A stretch of DNA of 64,000 bases from positions 1,389,099-1,453,098 of the forward strand of contig CAJXKD010000001.1 of assembly GCA_913055735.1 (NCBI GenBank), read 5' to 3'. Below are positions 18,786 through 28,043 of the stretch, in pieces. Position numbers and translations under genes: made by a program. A model generated the notes under the pieces. The model searched no databases, was not told the DNA's origin, and was given only the letters and a program-made list of their open reading frames with translations. Numbering within the stretch: the first letter of the stretch is position 1; the number at the start of each line of letters is the position of its first letter. This DNA comes from an uncultured Rhodospirillales bacterium (GTDB lineage Bacteria > Pseudomonadota > Alphaproteobacteria > Rhodospirillales > UBA2165).

Positions 18786-19511
18786 ATGCGCCCGTCGGGA
18801 CGCCAACCGAGCCAGATGCGCGATATTCACCTGGAAACCGGCATCAACAAGCACGCCGAAGGCTCCTGCCTGTCCCGGTTCGGGGATACACATGTGATCT
18901 GCACCGCCTCGGTGGAGACCCGCGTGCCCGGCTGGATGCGGGATAGCGGAAAAGGCTGGGTTACCGCCGAATACGGCATGCTGCCCCGGTCCACGGGCAC
19001 CCGCACCGACCGCGAAGCGGCACGCGGGAAACAAGGCGGCCGTACCTTGGAAATTCAGCGCCTGATCGGACGGTCGCTCCGCGCGGTCACCGACCTGACG
19101 GCCATGCCGGACATCCAAGTGCGGGTCGATTGCGATGTCATTCAGGCCGACGGCGGCACGCGCACCGCCTCCATCACCGGCGGTTACGTCGCGCTTCATC
19201 TGGCGTTCAAACACATCCTCGATCTAGGCCTCATCAAAACCATGCCTCTGATCGGCCAGGTCGCTGCCATTTCCTGCGGTGTCTACAAAGGCATCCCGGT
19301 GCTCGACCTCGATTACGATGAAGACAGCACCGCCGAAGTGGATGCCAACTTCGTCCTGACCCGCGACGGCGGTATGGTCGAAATTCAAGGCACGGCCGAG
19401 GACAAGCCGTTCCCCGAATCCGACCTTCACGCCATGCTGGAACTGGCGAAGAAGGGCGTCGGCGAGTTGTGCATCGTGCAATCCGCCGCCATCGACGCGG
19501 CGACATCTTGA
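18786..19511 (+). CDS. rph: Ribonuclease PH
   Basis: A 241-residue phosphorolytic 3'-5' exoribonuclease that trims tRNA precursors. It begins [14 protein letters not shown], holds the [17 protein letters not shown] segment near residues 57-80, the [16 protein letters not shown] metal/phosphate region near 175-190, and the EIQGTAE..PF signature. Usual family length. It is followed 5 bp later by rdgB. Confidence 0.96.
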   Translation: MRPSGRQPSQMRDIHLETGINKHAEGSCLSRFGDTHVICTASVETRVPGWMRDSGKGWVTAEYGMLPRSTGTRTDREAARGKQGGRTLEIQRLIGRSLRAVTDLTAMPDIQVRVDCDVIQADGGTRTASITGGYVALHLAFKHILDLGLIKTMPLIGQVAAISCGVYKGIPVLDLDYDEDSTAEVDANFVLTRDGGMVEIQGTAEDKPFPESDLHAMLELAKKGVGELCIVQSAAIDAATS

Positions 19512-19516
19512 GAGAA

Positions 19517-20116
19517 ATGGTTCGGCATTTTACGGGCGGCAAGCTGATCATCGCGAGCCACAACAAAGGAAAGGTTGTCGAGATCGCCGATCTGTTGGCT
19601 CCCTTCGGCGCCGAGGTGATTTCGGCCGGAGACCTGGGCCTATCAGAGCCTGAGGAAACGGGCACCACGTTCGTCGCCAATGCCGAGCTCAAGGCCCACG
19701 CCGCCGCCGAGGCCGCCAAGCTGCCGGCGCTGGCCGACGATTCCGGACTGGCCGTCACAGCGTTGGACGGAGCGCCGGGTATCTACTCGGCCCGTTGGGC
19801 CGGGCCCGGAAAAGATTTCGATCTCGCCATGCGTAAGGTCGAAGAGGCGCTCGGCGGAAATCCGGACCGGTCGGCAAAGTTCGTTTGCGCGCTGACACTG
19901 GCCTGGCCCGACGGTCATTGCGATACGGTCGAAGGCGAGGTGCATGGTACACTCGTTTGGCCGCCGCGCGGCGACCTCGGCTTCGGCTATGATCCCATGT
20001 TCGTCCCCGACGGATACGACGTTACCTTCGGCGAAATGGATCCGGCAAAGAAACACGGTATCAGCCATCGGGCGGATGCTTTCCGCAAATTGGTGGCCGC
20101 GTGTTTCACGAAGTAG
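19517..20116 (+). CDS. rdgB: RdgB/HAM1 non-canonical purine NTP pyrophosphatase
   Basis: A 199-residue house-cleaning enzyme that hydrolyses dITP and XTP to keep deaminated purines out of nucleic acids. The N-terminal [14 protein letters not shown] is the family's SHNxGK motif, [25 protein letters not shown] is the active-site loop, and [13 protein letters not shown] and [11 protein letters not shown] complete the signature. The ATG at 19517 sits after AGAGAA and is favoured over an ATG 48 bp upstream inside rph. Confidence 0.95.
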   Translation: MVRHFTGGKLIIASHNKGKVVEIADLLAPFGAEVISAGDLGLSEPEETGTTFVANAELKAHAAAEAAKLPALADDSGLAVTALDGAPGIYSARWAGPGKDFDLAMRKVEEALGGNPDRSAKFVCALTLAWPDGHCDTVEGEVHGTLVWPPRGDLGFGYDPMFVPDGYDVTFGEMDPAKKHGISHRADAFRKLVAACFTK

Positions 20117-20141
20117 CAAAACACTTTTAAGGATTAGGGAC

Positions 20142-21281
20142 ATGTCCGCGGGCTTTGGCGTTTATGTCCACTGGCCGTTCTGCGAGAGCAAATGCCCGTA
20201 CTGTGACTTCAACAGCCACGTATGCGAGGGCGTCGACCAGCGCGCGTGGCGTGAGGCGTATCTGAACGAGCTCGACCGTTATGCCGGCGAAACCGACGAT
20301 CAAACCGTCACCAGTATTTTCTTCGGCGGCGGCACCCCCTCTCTGATGGCGCCCGAAACGGTCGCCGCGATTATCGAGCGCGTGCGGACACGCTGGACCT
20401 GTACCGACGATTTGGAAGTCACCGCGGAAGCCAATCCGTCGTCGGCTGAAGCCGCGTTGTTTTCGGCCTTCGCCGAAGCGGGCATCAACCGGCTTTCCAT
20501 CGGCGTTCAATCTTTCAACGACGATGCGCTCAAATTCCTCGGCCGGCGTCACACAGCGACGGCGGCGTTGACCGCCATCGAAGCCGCCCAAAAAGCCGTG
20601 CCACGCATTTCCTTCGACCTGATCTATGCGCGGCCGGGTCAAACTGCCGAAGATTGGCGCAACGAACTGCGCCAAGCCTTAGGTCTCGCAGGTGAGCATC
20701 TCTCCGTCTATCAATTGACCATCGAACGCGGCACCGCTTTCCACCGCGAGCGCGTCGGCACCGCCGACGAAGAGGCTGCCGTTGAGATGCTGGACATTAC
20801 AGCTGAGGAATTGTCCGTTGCCGGACTTCCTGCTTATGAGATTTCCAACCACGCGCGGCCGGGCGCCGAGGGCCGCCACAATCTGACCTATTGGCGGGGC
20901 GGCGACTATGTCGGGATCGGCCCGGGTGCGCATGGACGCCTAAAGTCCGCCGACGGCACCGCCGCCGTTCAGGAAATACGTTTGCCCGAAACTTGGCTGA
21001 ACGCCGTCCAAACCAAGGGCAGCGGTACGCAGAAACGCCGCGCCGTCGCGCAAGAAGAACGCGCCCAGGAAGTCCTCATGATGGGGCTGCGTCTGACGCG
21101 CGGTTTGTCGGCGGTTGATTTCATGGCGGCAACAGGCGTGGCGCTCGACACATTTCTGGATAGGGCGCGCGTGTGCGCCCTTCAGGAAGCAGACTTCTTG
21201 GTCTTCGACGACGCCGGCCTTCGCGCAACGCCCGAAGGCCTTAAGCGGCTCGACGCGGTGCTCGCACACTTATTGGCGTAG
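20142..21281 (+). CDS. hemW: Heme chaperone HemW (radical SAM)
   Basis: A 379-residue radical SAM protein of the HemN-like HemW group, which binds heme and delivers it to respiratory enzymes rather than oxidising coproporphyrinogen. The cluster motif CESKCPYCDF has the C-x3-C-x2-C spacing near residues 17-24. FFGGGTPSLM and RLSIGVQSFN follow. The C-terminal HemN domain includes ISNHARPG...NLTYWRGGDYVGIGPGAHGR. The ATG at 20142 follows an AGGGA site; upstream in-frame codons lie in rdgB. Confidence 0.93.
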   Translation: MSAGFGVYVHWPFCESKCPYCDFNSHVCEGVDQRAWREAYLNELDRYAGETDDQTVTSIFFGGGTPSLMAPETVAAIIERVRTRWTCTDDLEVTAEANPSSAEAALFSAFAEAGINRLSIGVQSFNDDALKFLGRRHTATAALTAIEAAQKAVPRISFDLIYARPGQTAEDWRNELRQALGLAGEHLSVYQLTIERGTAFHRERVGTADEEAAVEMLDITAEELSVAGLPAYEISNHARPGAEGRHNLTYWRGGDYVGIGPGAHGRLKSADGTAAVQEIRLPETWLNAVQTKGSGTQKRRAVAQEERAQEVLMMGLRLTRGLSAVDFMAATGVALDTFLDRARVCALQEADFLVFDDAGLRATPEGLKRLDAVLAHLLA

Positions 21282-21283
21282 GA

Positions 21284-22861
21284 TCAGTTGACGCGTGAGG
21301 TGAAGCTCGTCGGCGCATCGTCGACGATCACCGTATCGCGTTCCCGCACTTCGATGATGCTCAGCCCCCGTTGCGCCGTGCCGTCGGGGAGAAAACGGAA
21401 AATACCGTCCCGACCGACAAATCCCTGCGGCGCGGTAATGGCGGCAAAGCCGAAACCGCCCTCACCCTGCGCCAATACGGCGGCCAACGCCGTAGCATCG
21501 TAGGCAAGCGTCGCCAGGCGATGAGGTTCTTCATCGTATGTCGCCTTATACCTGAGCGTGAATTCCAGCCGCGCGGCGGGCGGCGGCGCCGCATACCATC
21601 CACCGACAAGCGCCGGCTCGGCGCCGAGCCCCGGCGCGTCCCATTGTCCCGTTCCCAACATCCGAATTTTCTTCGGATCGATATCGTAATAGGGCAGCAG
21701 CGCAGCGATAGCCTGGAGCCGCTTGCCGCCTTCGGCGATCAACAATGCGTCGAACGGGACTTCGCCCAACGTTTCGGCATTCTCCAACCGCTTCAATGCC
21801 TGTTGCGCAACCTCATCGTCGCGGCCTTCGAGGGCAGCCTTCTGATCCAGCAACGTTTGCCGCCGCGTGTCGTAGTTAGCGAGACGACGAATGATGGGCG
21901 CGAAATCGATCGTTTGCGGGTTGTAGTAGCTAAGATCGGTCACGACCAAACCGTTCTCCGCGGCCGCTTTATAAAGGGCGTCGACGACCCGCAATCCATA
22001 GGTGTCATCTGGAACCAACGCCGCGAACCGTTCCAGCCGCCGCGTTCCCGCATATTGCACCACCCGTCGGATTTGATCGGCAGGAAGAAATCCCATGGTG
22101 AAAACACCATCTCCCGCGACCGCGCGATCGCTGGAAAACGAAATCACGTTGACCCCAGCCGCCCGTGCCGCCGGTGTCACGGCCTGGACCGATGCCGACA
22201 ACAGCGGACCGAGAATAAGGGATGCCCCATCGCCGATGGCGAGCGCCGCCGCCTCCACCGCGCCGGCGGGCGTTCCCTTCGTGTCATGGGGAAGAAGCTC
22301 GAAGTTCGTATCCGCAAAATCGAACAAGGCAAGTTGCGCTGCGTTCAGCAAATGACGGCCCACCGCTGCACTGGGCCCGCTCAAGGGAAGCAAAAGCGCG
22401 ATACGCGGCACATCCACCGTACGGGGCGGTGGCGCGGGTTCGGCAAACCGGTTCTGTTGAGACCCGGCCGTCGACGGCGGTTGCGTTGTTTGGTTGGGGA
22501 CAGACGATGGCGCCCGTTGCGTCGATGGTTTGGAGAAGGCCTCACGCGGCAGACGCCAGCCTTCCTCGGGCAACCGGGACGCAGGCCGGCTGACGGTGGG
22601 AGCGGATGCGGTCTCCGGCGCCGAGCCCGCGTCGGGAACCGCGGCGGAAGCCGGGCCGGGCGCGCGGGACAGCGTAGAAATCCGCGGGGCCGGAGGTGGC
22701 GTCGTTTGAGAGCGGGGCACCTCCTTGGAACCGGCGGGGCTTTGCAACCAAGGCGGCAACTGCGACAATTGCGGCTCGGCACATGCCGCCAGGATCAAGA
22801 GAAGGACGGCCCAGAGCGCCGAATTGCGAACCCACGATGGCAAAATCAAAATCGTCCTCAT
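21284..22861 (-). CDS. LpoA-like penicillin-binding protein activator lipoprotein
   Basis: A 525-residue lipoprotein. The signal peptide ends in LAAC (Cys27). A Pro/Ser/Thr-rich linker of about 110 residues leads to a type I periplasmic-binding-protein fold from IALLLPLSGPSAAVGRHLLNAAQLALFD (two adjoining short parts of it) to the C-terminus. Alphaproteobacterial proteins of this form are annotated as penicillin-binding protein activators; the TPR half of enteric LpoA is absent. The neighbours rsmI, yraN and a BON lipoprotein match the enteric lpoA region. Its start overlaps that of rsmI by 25 bp on the other strand, so one of the two starts may be downstream. Confidence 0.78.
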   Translation of the reverse strand: MRTILILPSWVRNSALWAVLLLILAACAEPQLSQLPPWLQSPAGSKEVPRSQTTPPPAPRISTLSRAPGPASAAVPDAGSAPETASAPTVSRPASRLPEEGWRLPREAFSKPSTQRAPSSVPNQTTQPPSTAGSQQNRFAEPAPPPRTVDVPRIALLLPLSGPSAAVGRHLLNAAQLALFDFADTNFELLPHDTKGTPAGAVEAAALAIGDGASLILGPLLSASVQAVTPAARAAGVNVISFSSDRAVAGDGVFTMGFLPADQIRRVVQYAGTRRLERFAALVPDDTYGLRVVDALYKAAAENGLVVTDLSYYNPQTIDFAPIIRRLANYDTRRQTLLDQKAALEGRDDEVAQQALKRLENAETLGEVPFDALLIAEGGKRLQAIAALLPYYDIDPKKIRMLGTGQWDAPGLGAEPALVGGWYAAPPPAARLEFTLRYKATYDEEPHRLATLAYDATALAAVLAQGEGGFGFAAITAPQGFVGRDGIFRFLPDGTAQRGLSIIEVRERDTVIVDDAPTSFTSRVN

Positions 22862-23814
22862 CGTCCAAACGGCAATCCAAACCGAAGCTGTCGGAAAAAC
22901 CGTCCAAAGCCGCCGCTGAAGGTGTCCATGACGGTAATTACACCCACACCGGAAGTAAACAGGAGGTTCCGCCGCTTCGCGCCGGCCTCTATGTCGTCGC
23001 CACCCCGATCGGCAATGCCGCCGATATCAGCCTGCGGGCCCTCGATGTTCTCGCGCACGCTGACCGGGTGATATGCGAAGATACCCGAGTTACCGGTAAA
23101 TTGTTAAAAATGCATGGTATTGCAGCACATTTAACCGCCTACCATGATCACAATGCCGCGCGTGTCCGGCCCCAGTTGATCGACGAAATGCGCGCGGGAA
23201 AGTCCATCGCCCAGGTAAGTGATGCCGGAACGCCCTCGGTTTCGGACCCGGGATATAAGCTGGTCCGTGCCTGTATCGATGCGGAAATATATGTCACGGC
23301 GATACCCGGCCCGACGGCAGGTGTGACAGGATTGATCCTGTCGGGTTTGCCCACCGACCGGTTTTTGTTTGCCGGTTTTCCACCAGCGAAAACTGCCGGC
23401 CGCCGCAACGAGTTCGAAACCCTAAAGTCCGTTCCGGCCACGTTGGTATTCCAGGAATCGGCAAAGCGGCTCGCCGCCTCTCTTGCCGACATGGAAACGG
23501 TGTTCGGCCCGCGCGAGGCCGCCGTTGCCCGCGAACTGACAAAACTGCACGAGGAAGTCCGGCGCGGTCCTCTCGATGAATTGACCCGGCACTACCAAGA
23601 GGCGGGCGCCCCACGCGGCGAAGTCATCGTGATTGTCGCACCGCCGTCGCAGGAGGAACCCGACGAAAGCGACATAGACGAGATGATCCGCGCGCGCCTT
23701 GCCGAGATGAGCGTCCGCGATGCCGCCGCCGAGGTGGCCGCGGCAACCGGATTACCCCGCCGCCGGATTTATACCCGCGCACTGGCGATCGCCGATGAAC
23801 AAGGCACCGGCTAA
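22837..23814 (+). CDS. rsmI: 16S rRNA (cytidine(1402)-2'-O)-methyltransferase
   Basis: A 325-residue SAM-dependent methyltransferase of the tetrapyrrole-methylase fold that 2'-O-methylates C1402 in the ribosomal decoding centre. The core starts GLYVVATPIGNAADISLRAL near residue 50, with CEDTRVTGKLL, SDAGTPSVSDPGYKLV and GLPTDRFLFAGFPP following. About 45 lysine- and serine-rich residues precede the core, an unusual basic leader whose start at 22837 lies inside the divergent lpoA-like gene. No other ATG is in frame before the core. Confidence 0.93.
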   Translation: MAKSKSSSSSKRQSKPKLSEKPSKAAAEGVHDGNYTHTGSKQEVPPLRAGLYVVATPIGNAADISLRALDVLAHADRVICEDTRVTGKLLKMHGIAAHLTAYHDHNAARVRPQLIDEMRAGKSIAQVSDAGTPSVSDPGYKLVRACIDAEIYVTAIPGPTAGVTGLILSGLPTDRFLFAGFPPAKTAGRRNEFETLKSVPATLVFQESAKRLAASLADMETVFGPREAAVARELTKLHEEVRRGPLDELTRHYQEAGAPRGEVIVIVAPPSQEEPDESDIDEMIRARLAEMSVRDAAAEVAAATGLPRRRIYTRALAIADEQGTG

Positions 23815-24175
23815 TGCCGCCAAACGGCGCGCTTGGCGCACCGGCCTGTGGGCGGAGTTCCTTGCCGCGTGGCTCCTCCGCCTGAAGGGCTTCCGCATCC
23901 TCGCCCGCCGCTACCGCCATCCGGCCGGAGAGATCGATATCATCGCCCGGCGGGGAAACCTGATCGTTTTTGCCGAGGTTAAGGCGCGCACGACGGCCGG
24001 CGAGGCCCTTTCCGCCATAACACCGCATCAGCGGCGGCGGATCGAACGCGCCGCCGAAAGCTTTGCAGCTTCGGCACCAGGACTGCAGAATAGTGCTTTA
24101 CGGTTCGATATCGTTGCCGTCGGATCGACGGGCTGGCCGGTGCATCTTTCGGACGCTTGGCGTCCCGAGCATTGA
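23795..24175 (+). CDS. yraN: YraN/UPF0102 endonuclease-like protein
   Basis: A 126-residue member of the UPF0102 family with a restriction-endonuclease-like fold. GLWAEFLAAWLLRLKGFRILARRYRHPAGEIDII and FAEVKAR (given here as family landmarks, residues about 17-75) supply the Glu, Asp and E-x-K residues expected of a PD-(D/E)XK active site. The gene overlaps the end of rsmI by 20 bp; translation is probably coupled. The biological role is not established. Confidence 0.85.
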   Translation: MNKAPANAAKRRAWRTGLWAEFLAAWLLRLKGFRILARRYRHPAGEIDIIARRGNLIVFAEVKARTTAGEALSAITPHQRRRIERAAESFAASAPGLQNSALRFDIVAVGSTGWPVHLSDAWRPEH

Positions 24176-24257
24176 CGGCGGCCACAATAACGCCATTCTT
24201 GGCACCTAACGTCCAACGAAGAGACCATCGCCAGGTCGAGGAACATGGGGAAATCAC

Positions 24258-24854
24258 ATGCGTAGTCTGTTCGCTCAACGCGCACGCGGTGCGGCCGCTT
24301 TGGCCGCCTGTTTGTTGGCGCTTGGCGCTTGTACACCGGCGGGTGTGGTCGTCGGCGCGGGTGCCGTCACCGGGCTGTCCGCCGCCGAGGAGCGGGGGAT
24401 CGCCGGCAACACGGCGGACCTCAAGACCGAAGCCGAGATCCAGGAAAAGTTTTTCAACACGGATATCCGGCTGCATGGCGCCGTCGGGGTCGAAGTTTAT
24501 GACGGTCGCGTTCTCTTGACCGGCGCCACCGAGGATGTGGACCTTGCCGACAAAGCGGTGCGGCTCGCTTGGCAGGTGGACGACGTCAAGGACGTGATCA
24601 ACGAGATCCAGATCAGCAAAACGGGGATCACCGATTTCGTCAGGGATTCCTGGATAACCGGTCAGCTGCGGTCGAAAATGACCTTCGACAAGGAAATCCT
24701 GGCCATCAATTATTCCATCGAGACGGTCAACGGGATCGTCTATCTGATCGGCATCGCGCAGGATCAAAAGGAACTGGACCGGGTTATTGCCCACGCCAAT
24801 AATATCAAGTTCGTGCGCAGCGTGGTGACCCACGTGCGGCTCAAAAAGATCTAA
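24258..24854 (+). CDS. BON-domain lipoprotein (DolP/YraP-like)
   Basis: A 198-residue outer-membrane-type lipoprotein: signal peptide ending in LGAC, then two BON domains (about residues 58-125 and 135-198), each with the pattern [11 protein letters not shown] / [12 protein letters not shown] typical of these modules. In enterobacteria DolP (YraP) binds anionic phospholipid and supports envelope integrity; the position after rsmI and yraN matches that gene order. It is probably the local DolP counterpart. Confidence 0.83.
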   Translation: MRSLFAQRARGAAALAACLLALGACTPAGVVVGAGAVTGLSAAEERGIAGNTADLKTEAEIQEKFFNTDIRLHGAVGVEVYDGRVLLTGATEDVDLADKAVRLAWQVDDVKDVINEIQISKTGITDFVRDSWITGQLRSKMTFDKEILAINYSIETVNGIVYLIGIAQDQKELDRVIAHANNIKFVRSVVTHVRLKKI

Positions 24855-24885
24855 GACGGAACGTCATCAGGGGAAAGAAACGCCG

Positions 24886-25839
24886 ATGAGCCTTTTGGTT
24901 GCCATTCAGATGGACCCTATCGAGTCCATCGATATTGACGGGGACAGCACCTTCGTTCTCGCCCTCGAAGCGCAGCATCGCGGCCACCAGATTTATCATT
25001 ATCTGCCGCAGGATATGATCCTCAACCACGGACGTGTCCTGGCCCACGCCCGTCCGCTCGAACTCCGGCGCGTAAAGGGCGACCACTACACCATGGGTGA
25101 CAAACAATGGATCGATCTGGCGCTGGCCGACGTGGTACTCATGCGTCAGGACCCGCCTTTCGACATGGCCTATATCACGGCGACCCATTTGCTCGAGCAC
25201 ATCCATCCGAAAACATTGGTTGTCAATGATCCGGTTCAGGTCCGCAATGCGCCGGAAAAATTGTTTGTCACCCATTTCCCCGAGCTGATGCCGCCGACCC
25301 TGATCACCTCCAACTGGGAGCAGATCAAGGCCTTCCGCGAGGAACATAAGGACATCATCGTCAAGCCGCTGTTCGGCAACGGCGGCGCGGGCGTATTCCA
25401 TATCAAGCCCGAGGACGAAAACCTCAACGCACTGATCGAACTGTTCACCCAACTGTACCGGGAACCCGCCATCATTCAGGCCTATGTCCCGGCGGTGCGC
25501 GGCGGCGACAAGCGCATCATCCTGGTGGACGGCGAGCCGGTCGGCGGCGTCAATCGCGTGCCGGCGCCGGGCGAAGCGCGCTCCAACATGCATGTCGGCG
25601 GCAAGCCGTTGAAAACGGAATTGACCGAACGCGAGCGCGAAATTTGTGCCGCCATTGGACCGGCATTGCGCGACCGCGGCATGATCTTCGTCGGCATCGA
25701 CGTGATCGGCGATTACCTCACCGAGATCAACGTCACGTCACCAACGGGCATTCAGGAAATCAACCGCTTCGATGACATCAAGATAGAAGCAATGATTTGG
25801 GATTGTATCCAAGACCGCGTGTCGACGACGGCAGAATAG
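24886..25839 (+). CDS. gshB: Glutathione synthetase
   Basis: A 317-residue ATP-grasp ligase that joins gamma-glutamylcysteine and glycine. It shows the N-terminal [17 protein letters not shown], the [25 protein letters not shown] segment, the [15 protein letters not shown] loop, [14 protein letters not shown], and ending [16 protein letters not shown], with all the family's usual landmarks and length. It lies 31 bp after the BON lipoprotein gene. Confidence 0.96.
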   Translation: MSLLVAIQMDPIESIDIDGDSTFVLALEAQHRGHQIYHYLPQDMILNHGRVLAHARPLELRRVKGDHYTMGDKQWIDLALADVVLMRQDPPFDMAYITATHLLEHIHPKTLVVNDPVQVRNAPEKLFVTHFPELMPPTLITSNWEQIKAFREEHKDIIVKPLFGNGGAGVFHIKPEDENLNALIELFTQLYREPAIIQAYVPAVRGGDKRIILVDGEPVGGVNRVPAPGEARSNMHVGGKPLKTELTEREREICAAIGPALRDRGMIFVGIDVIGDYLTEINVTSPTGIQEINRFDDIKIEAMIWDCIQDRVSTTAE

Positions 25840-25852
25840 ACGCGACCTTCGC

Positions 25853-26572
25853 CTACACCCGCCGCAAATCGAAAAACAGTAGATCCCGCTGCAACGTGTC
25901 GTCGGAAACAGGTTCGACGCCGTGGAAGCTATGCTCGGTCTTGGGGAAGGCCAGCAGACAATTGGGCTTGTAGGGAATGGTATCGGCCCGTTCGAATTGT
26001 TCGTACGAATGATGCGGGCCGCCTTCGCAGAAGAAGGCACGATCCTTCGGCGTATAGAACGTCGTGCCGAGTTCGGGGTGCTCTTCGTTGGGTGCCAAAT
26101 AGAACAACATAGACACCAGCTTGGCCGGGGAATCCGTGTGCGGGCCCAATTCGTACCCGGCCTTGTCGCGGATTAAGAAGCTCTCCGCCGCGACATTCAA
26201 TTCCGCGCCGCCCGCTTCCTGAAGCTGACCGGCAAGAAATTTCATATGTGTGCGGAATTTGTCGAAGACGGCAGCGGTGAATTCGGGGGTGAGGAAGGCC
26301 TGAAACATCTCGATCCAGAAGGCACGGTTTTCGTTGGAAAGATGACCAAGATTGTCGGGCGAAAGAGCGAGGCGGTGGGGGCTGTAAGCATCGGTCACGC
26401 GGTTTGAATCGCGAAGCCGCCAATACATATCTTCCTGCGGTAGATGGTCGAGAATGACGGCGTAGAAATCTTCGGGGAAAACATCTTCGACGAAGACATG
26501 AGGAAAAGGTTCCAACCGAATGCTGGCTTCACCGATTTTCTCGATGACTTGCGCGCGTTCCTTATCGTACAT
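25853..26572 (-). CDS. 2OG-Fe(II) oxygenase family protein
   Basis: A 239-residue protein of the prolyl-hydroxylase-like double-stranded beta-helix family. GPHTDSPAKLVSMLFYLA supplies the His-x-Asp iron ligands, SFHGVEPV supplies the distal His, and LQRDLLFFDL holds an arginine positioned to bind 2-oxoglutarate. The N-terminal half is helical and unlike collagen hydroxylases; related bacterial proteins lie in surface-glycan or amino-acid loci. Start chosen at ATG 26572 (MYDKERA); an ATG 48 bp upstream is also possible. Substrate unknown. Confidence 0.75.
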   Translation of the reverse strand: MYDKERAQVIEKIGEASIRLEPFPHVFVEDVFPEDFYAVILDHLPQEDMYWRLRDSNRVTDAYSPHRLALSPDNLGHLSNENRAFWIEMFQAFLTPEFTAAVFDKFRTHMKFLAGQLQEAGGAELNVAAESFLIRDKAGYELGPHTDSPAKLVSMLFYLAPNEEHPELGTTFYTPKDRAFFCEGGPHHSYEQFERADTIPYKPNCLLAFPKTEHSFHGVEPVSDDTLQRDLLFFDLRRV

Positions 26573-26706
26573 GTGATCGGCTCTCTTGGTGTTAGCGGCA
26601 GCGCGTCGCCACCCGACCAAATGATCCTGTCACGCCATTGGTTAACGTGCGGTTTTTGAATACTTACCAACGGGTTACTGCCGGGGAACCTCACGGATAT
26701 TTCAGA

Positions 26707-26850
26707 GACTCGCCACTTCCGAGTAAAGCTCCCAAACTCTCTCGCGCAATGGGGATCAGGGGGAGCGCCGGGAACAAATTATGGTCGCACGGGTCAACAC
26801 CGTCGCCGCTGCCGGCATCGACCTGCTCGACGTCGACGTGCTGGCGCAGA
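26707..26850 (+). repeat. Left copy of a direct repeat of the comM 5' region
   Basis: This stretch matches 27890-28043 at roughly 85 percent by eye: about 75 bp of comM leader and the first 23 codons of comM. It lacks 11 bp (CTTTTGGCGCG in the other copy). Homology ends sharply at 26850, just before the stop codon of the transporter gene that lies between the copies. Confidence 0.8.
26781..26850 (+). pseudogene. Truncated 5' fragment of comM
   Basis: ATG plus about 23 codons read MVARVNTVAAAGIDLLDVDV, closely matching the start of the intact comM at 27975 (MVARVNTVAFSGIDVLDVDV). After LAQ the reading departs from ComM entirely and runs antisense into the transporter gene. The ribosome-binding region upstream is also conserved, so a short peptide may still be made, but no ATPase domain is present. 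Confidence 0.75.
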
Positions 26851-26861
26851 CGCGGCCCGCA

Positions 26862-27806
26862 TTACCAGCCTGTCGAGCTAAAAAGCACCACCAATGCGGA
26901 CAGCGTTATTACGGAAAAAATTATCGATATTAACGTCGCCGCGGAGACTTCATCGACGTAGGTGTCATAGGTGGACGCCACCAAGTAGACGCTCGCACCG
27001 ACCGGCGTGGCGGCGGCGATGATCGCAATGTTGCGCCACTCGGGCGGGATGTCCGGGAATAGGGTCATGAAAATAAAAACAAGAAGGGGGTAGAGCAGCA
27101 ACTTACCCGCCGCCGTGACTCCGCTTTCCAAGATGCGATTGCTGAAAGACAGTCTGGCGAGAGATGCACCGATTGCAAAAAGGGCACATGGGATCGTTGC
27201 CCCCTCGACCAATCTTACGAGGCCATCAATCACTGCGGGAAGCTCCACCTCCAAAATTGCCGCCGCGATACCGAGCAAGATGGAGGGGACGATTGGATTG
27301 GAGAAAACCGCCCGGAGCGCAGTTCGAAATATGGCGATAAAGCCGCTTCTACCCCGTCCGCCAATTTGCAGCAGAATAATCGCCAAGGGCACGAAGACGC
27401 CCATTTCCACCGAGATGAGAAGCGCGACAGGCAGAATCGATGCCTCTCCGTAGAGCGCCGCGCCGATTGGGATCGCCATGAAAACGGCGTGGCCGAAGGA
27501 TACCGCCAGCCCCTGAACGATCCGCGCGGATACACTCGTTTTGAAAACCCATCTGGCGACCGCATAGCCAGCCGCGAACGACATAAGTCCCGCCATCAGA
27601 TATGCAAGAATATAGTCGCCCCGCAGTTGCTCGGTCACTGGGGCGTTCGCCAGACTGCGGAACAACAGGAGCGGCAGGCACAGGTAAAAAACGAAGGTCG
27701 TAAATGCCTTGATGCTCTCCCTGCCCATGATTCCGCGCTTGGCAGAGATGTAACCGGCAAAAATAACAATAAAGATCGGGATCGTGACCGTGAGCACCAG
27801 GATCAT
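26862..27806 (-). CDS. AEC-family (auxin efflux carrier-like) transporter
   Basis: A 314-residue membrane protein with about ten helices in two five-helix halves. The opening MILVLTVTIPIFIVIFAGY, AKRGIM, the FYLCLPLLLF segment, and the late ALFAIGASLA and IIAAATPVGASVYLVAS motifs fit the AEC family of malonate/malate or uncharacterised carriers. The ATG at 27806 is preferred over an ATG 93 bp upstream because the hydrophobic domain starts here and GGAACAG precedes it. The gene lies exactly between the two comM 5' repeats, on the opposite strand, and seems to have been inserted there. Confidence 0.8.
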   Translation of the reverse strand: MILVLTVTIPIFIVIFAGYISAKRGIMGRESIKAFTTFVFYLCLPLLLFRSLANAPVTEQLRGDYILAYLMAGLMSFAAGYAVARWVFKTSVSARIVQGLAVSFGHAVFMAIPIGAALYGEASILPVALLISVEMGVFVPLAIILLQIGGRGRSGFIAIFRTALRAVFSNPIVPSILLGIAAAILEVELPAVIDGLVRLVEGATIPCALFAIGASLARLSFSNRILESGVTAAGKLLLYPLLVFIFMTLFPDIPPEWRNIAIIAAATPVGASVYLVASTYDTYVDEVSAATLISIIFSVITLSALVVLFSSTGW

Positions 27807-27889
27807 GACTGTTCCATTCTTTCGACCGGAACCATGGAACGCCGGAACCGAGGCGGATGCAAGAACAGTCCCTTCATCGCCAGGAGTGG

Positions 27890-28043
27890 GACTCGCCACT
27901 TCCGAGTAAAGCTCCTAAACTCTCTTGCGCTTTTGGCGCGCATTGGGACTCAGGGGGAACGGCGGGGACAAATCATGGTCGCACGGGTTAATACCGTCGC
28001 TTTTTCCGGCATCGACGTGCTCGACGTCGACGTGCAGGTGCAA
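27890..28043 (+). repeat. Right copy of the comM 5' direct repeat
   Basis: Counterpart of 26707-26850, ending inside the intact comM coding sequence. The first 40 bp differ at two positions only; the rest differs at about one base in six. The two copies bracket about 1.04 kb with the AEC transporter gene. Confidence 0.8.

Noticed and set aside
20101..20115. parS-like GTTTCACGAAGTA at the end of rdgB
   Set aside because: Second half does not match the consensus and the position is far from parAB.
26638..26961. A 107-codon frame before the AEC transporter
   Set aside because: Most of it is a non-comM frame through the duplicated comM leader and the transporter gene's 3' end; only the short comM fragment is a true remnant.
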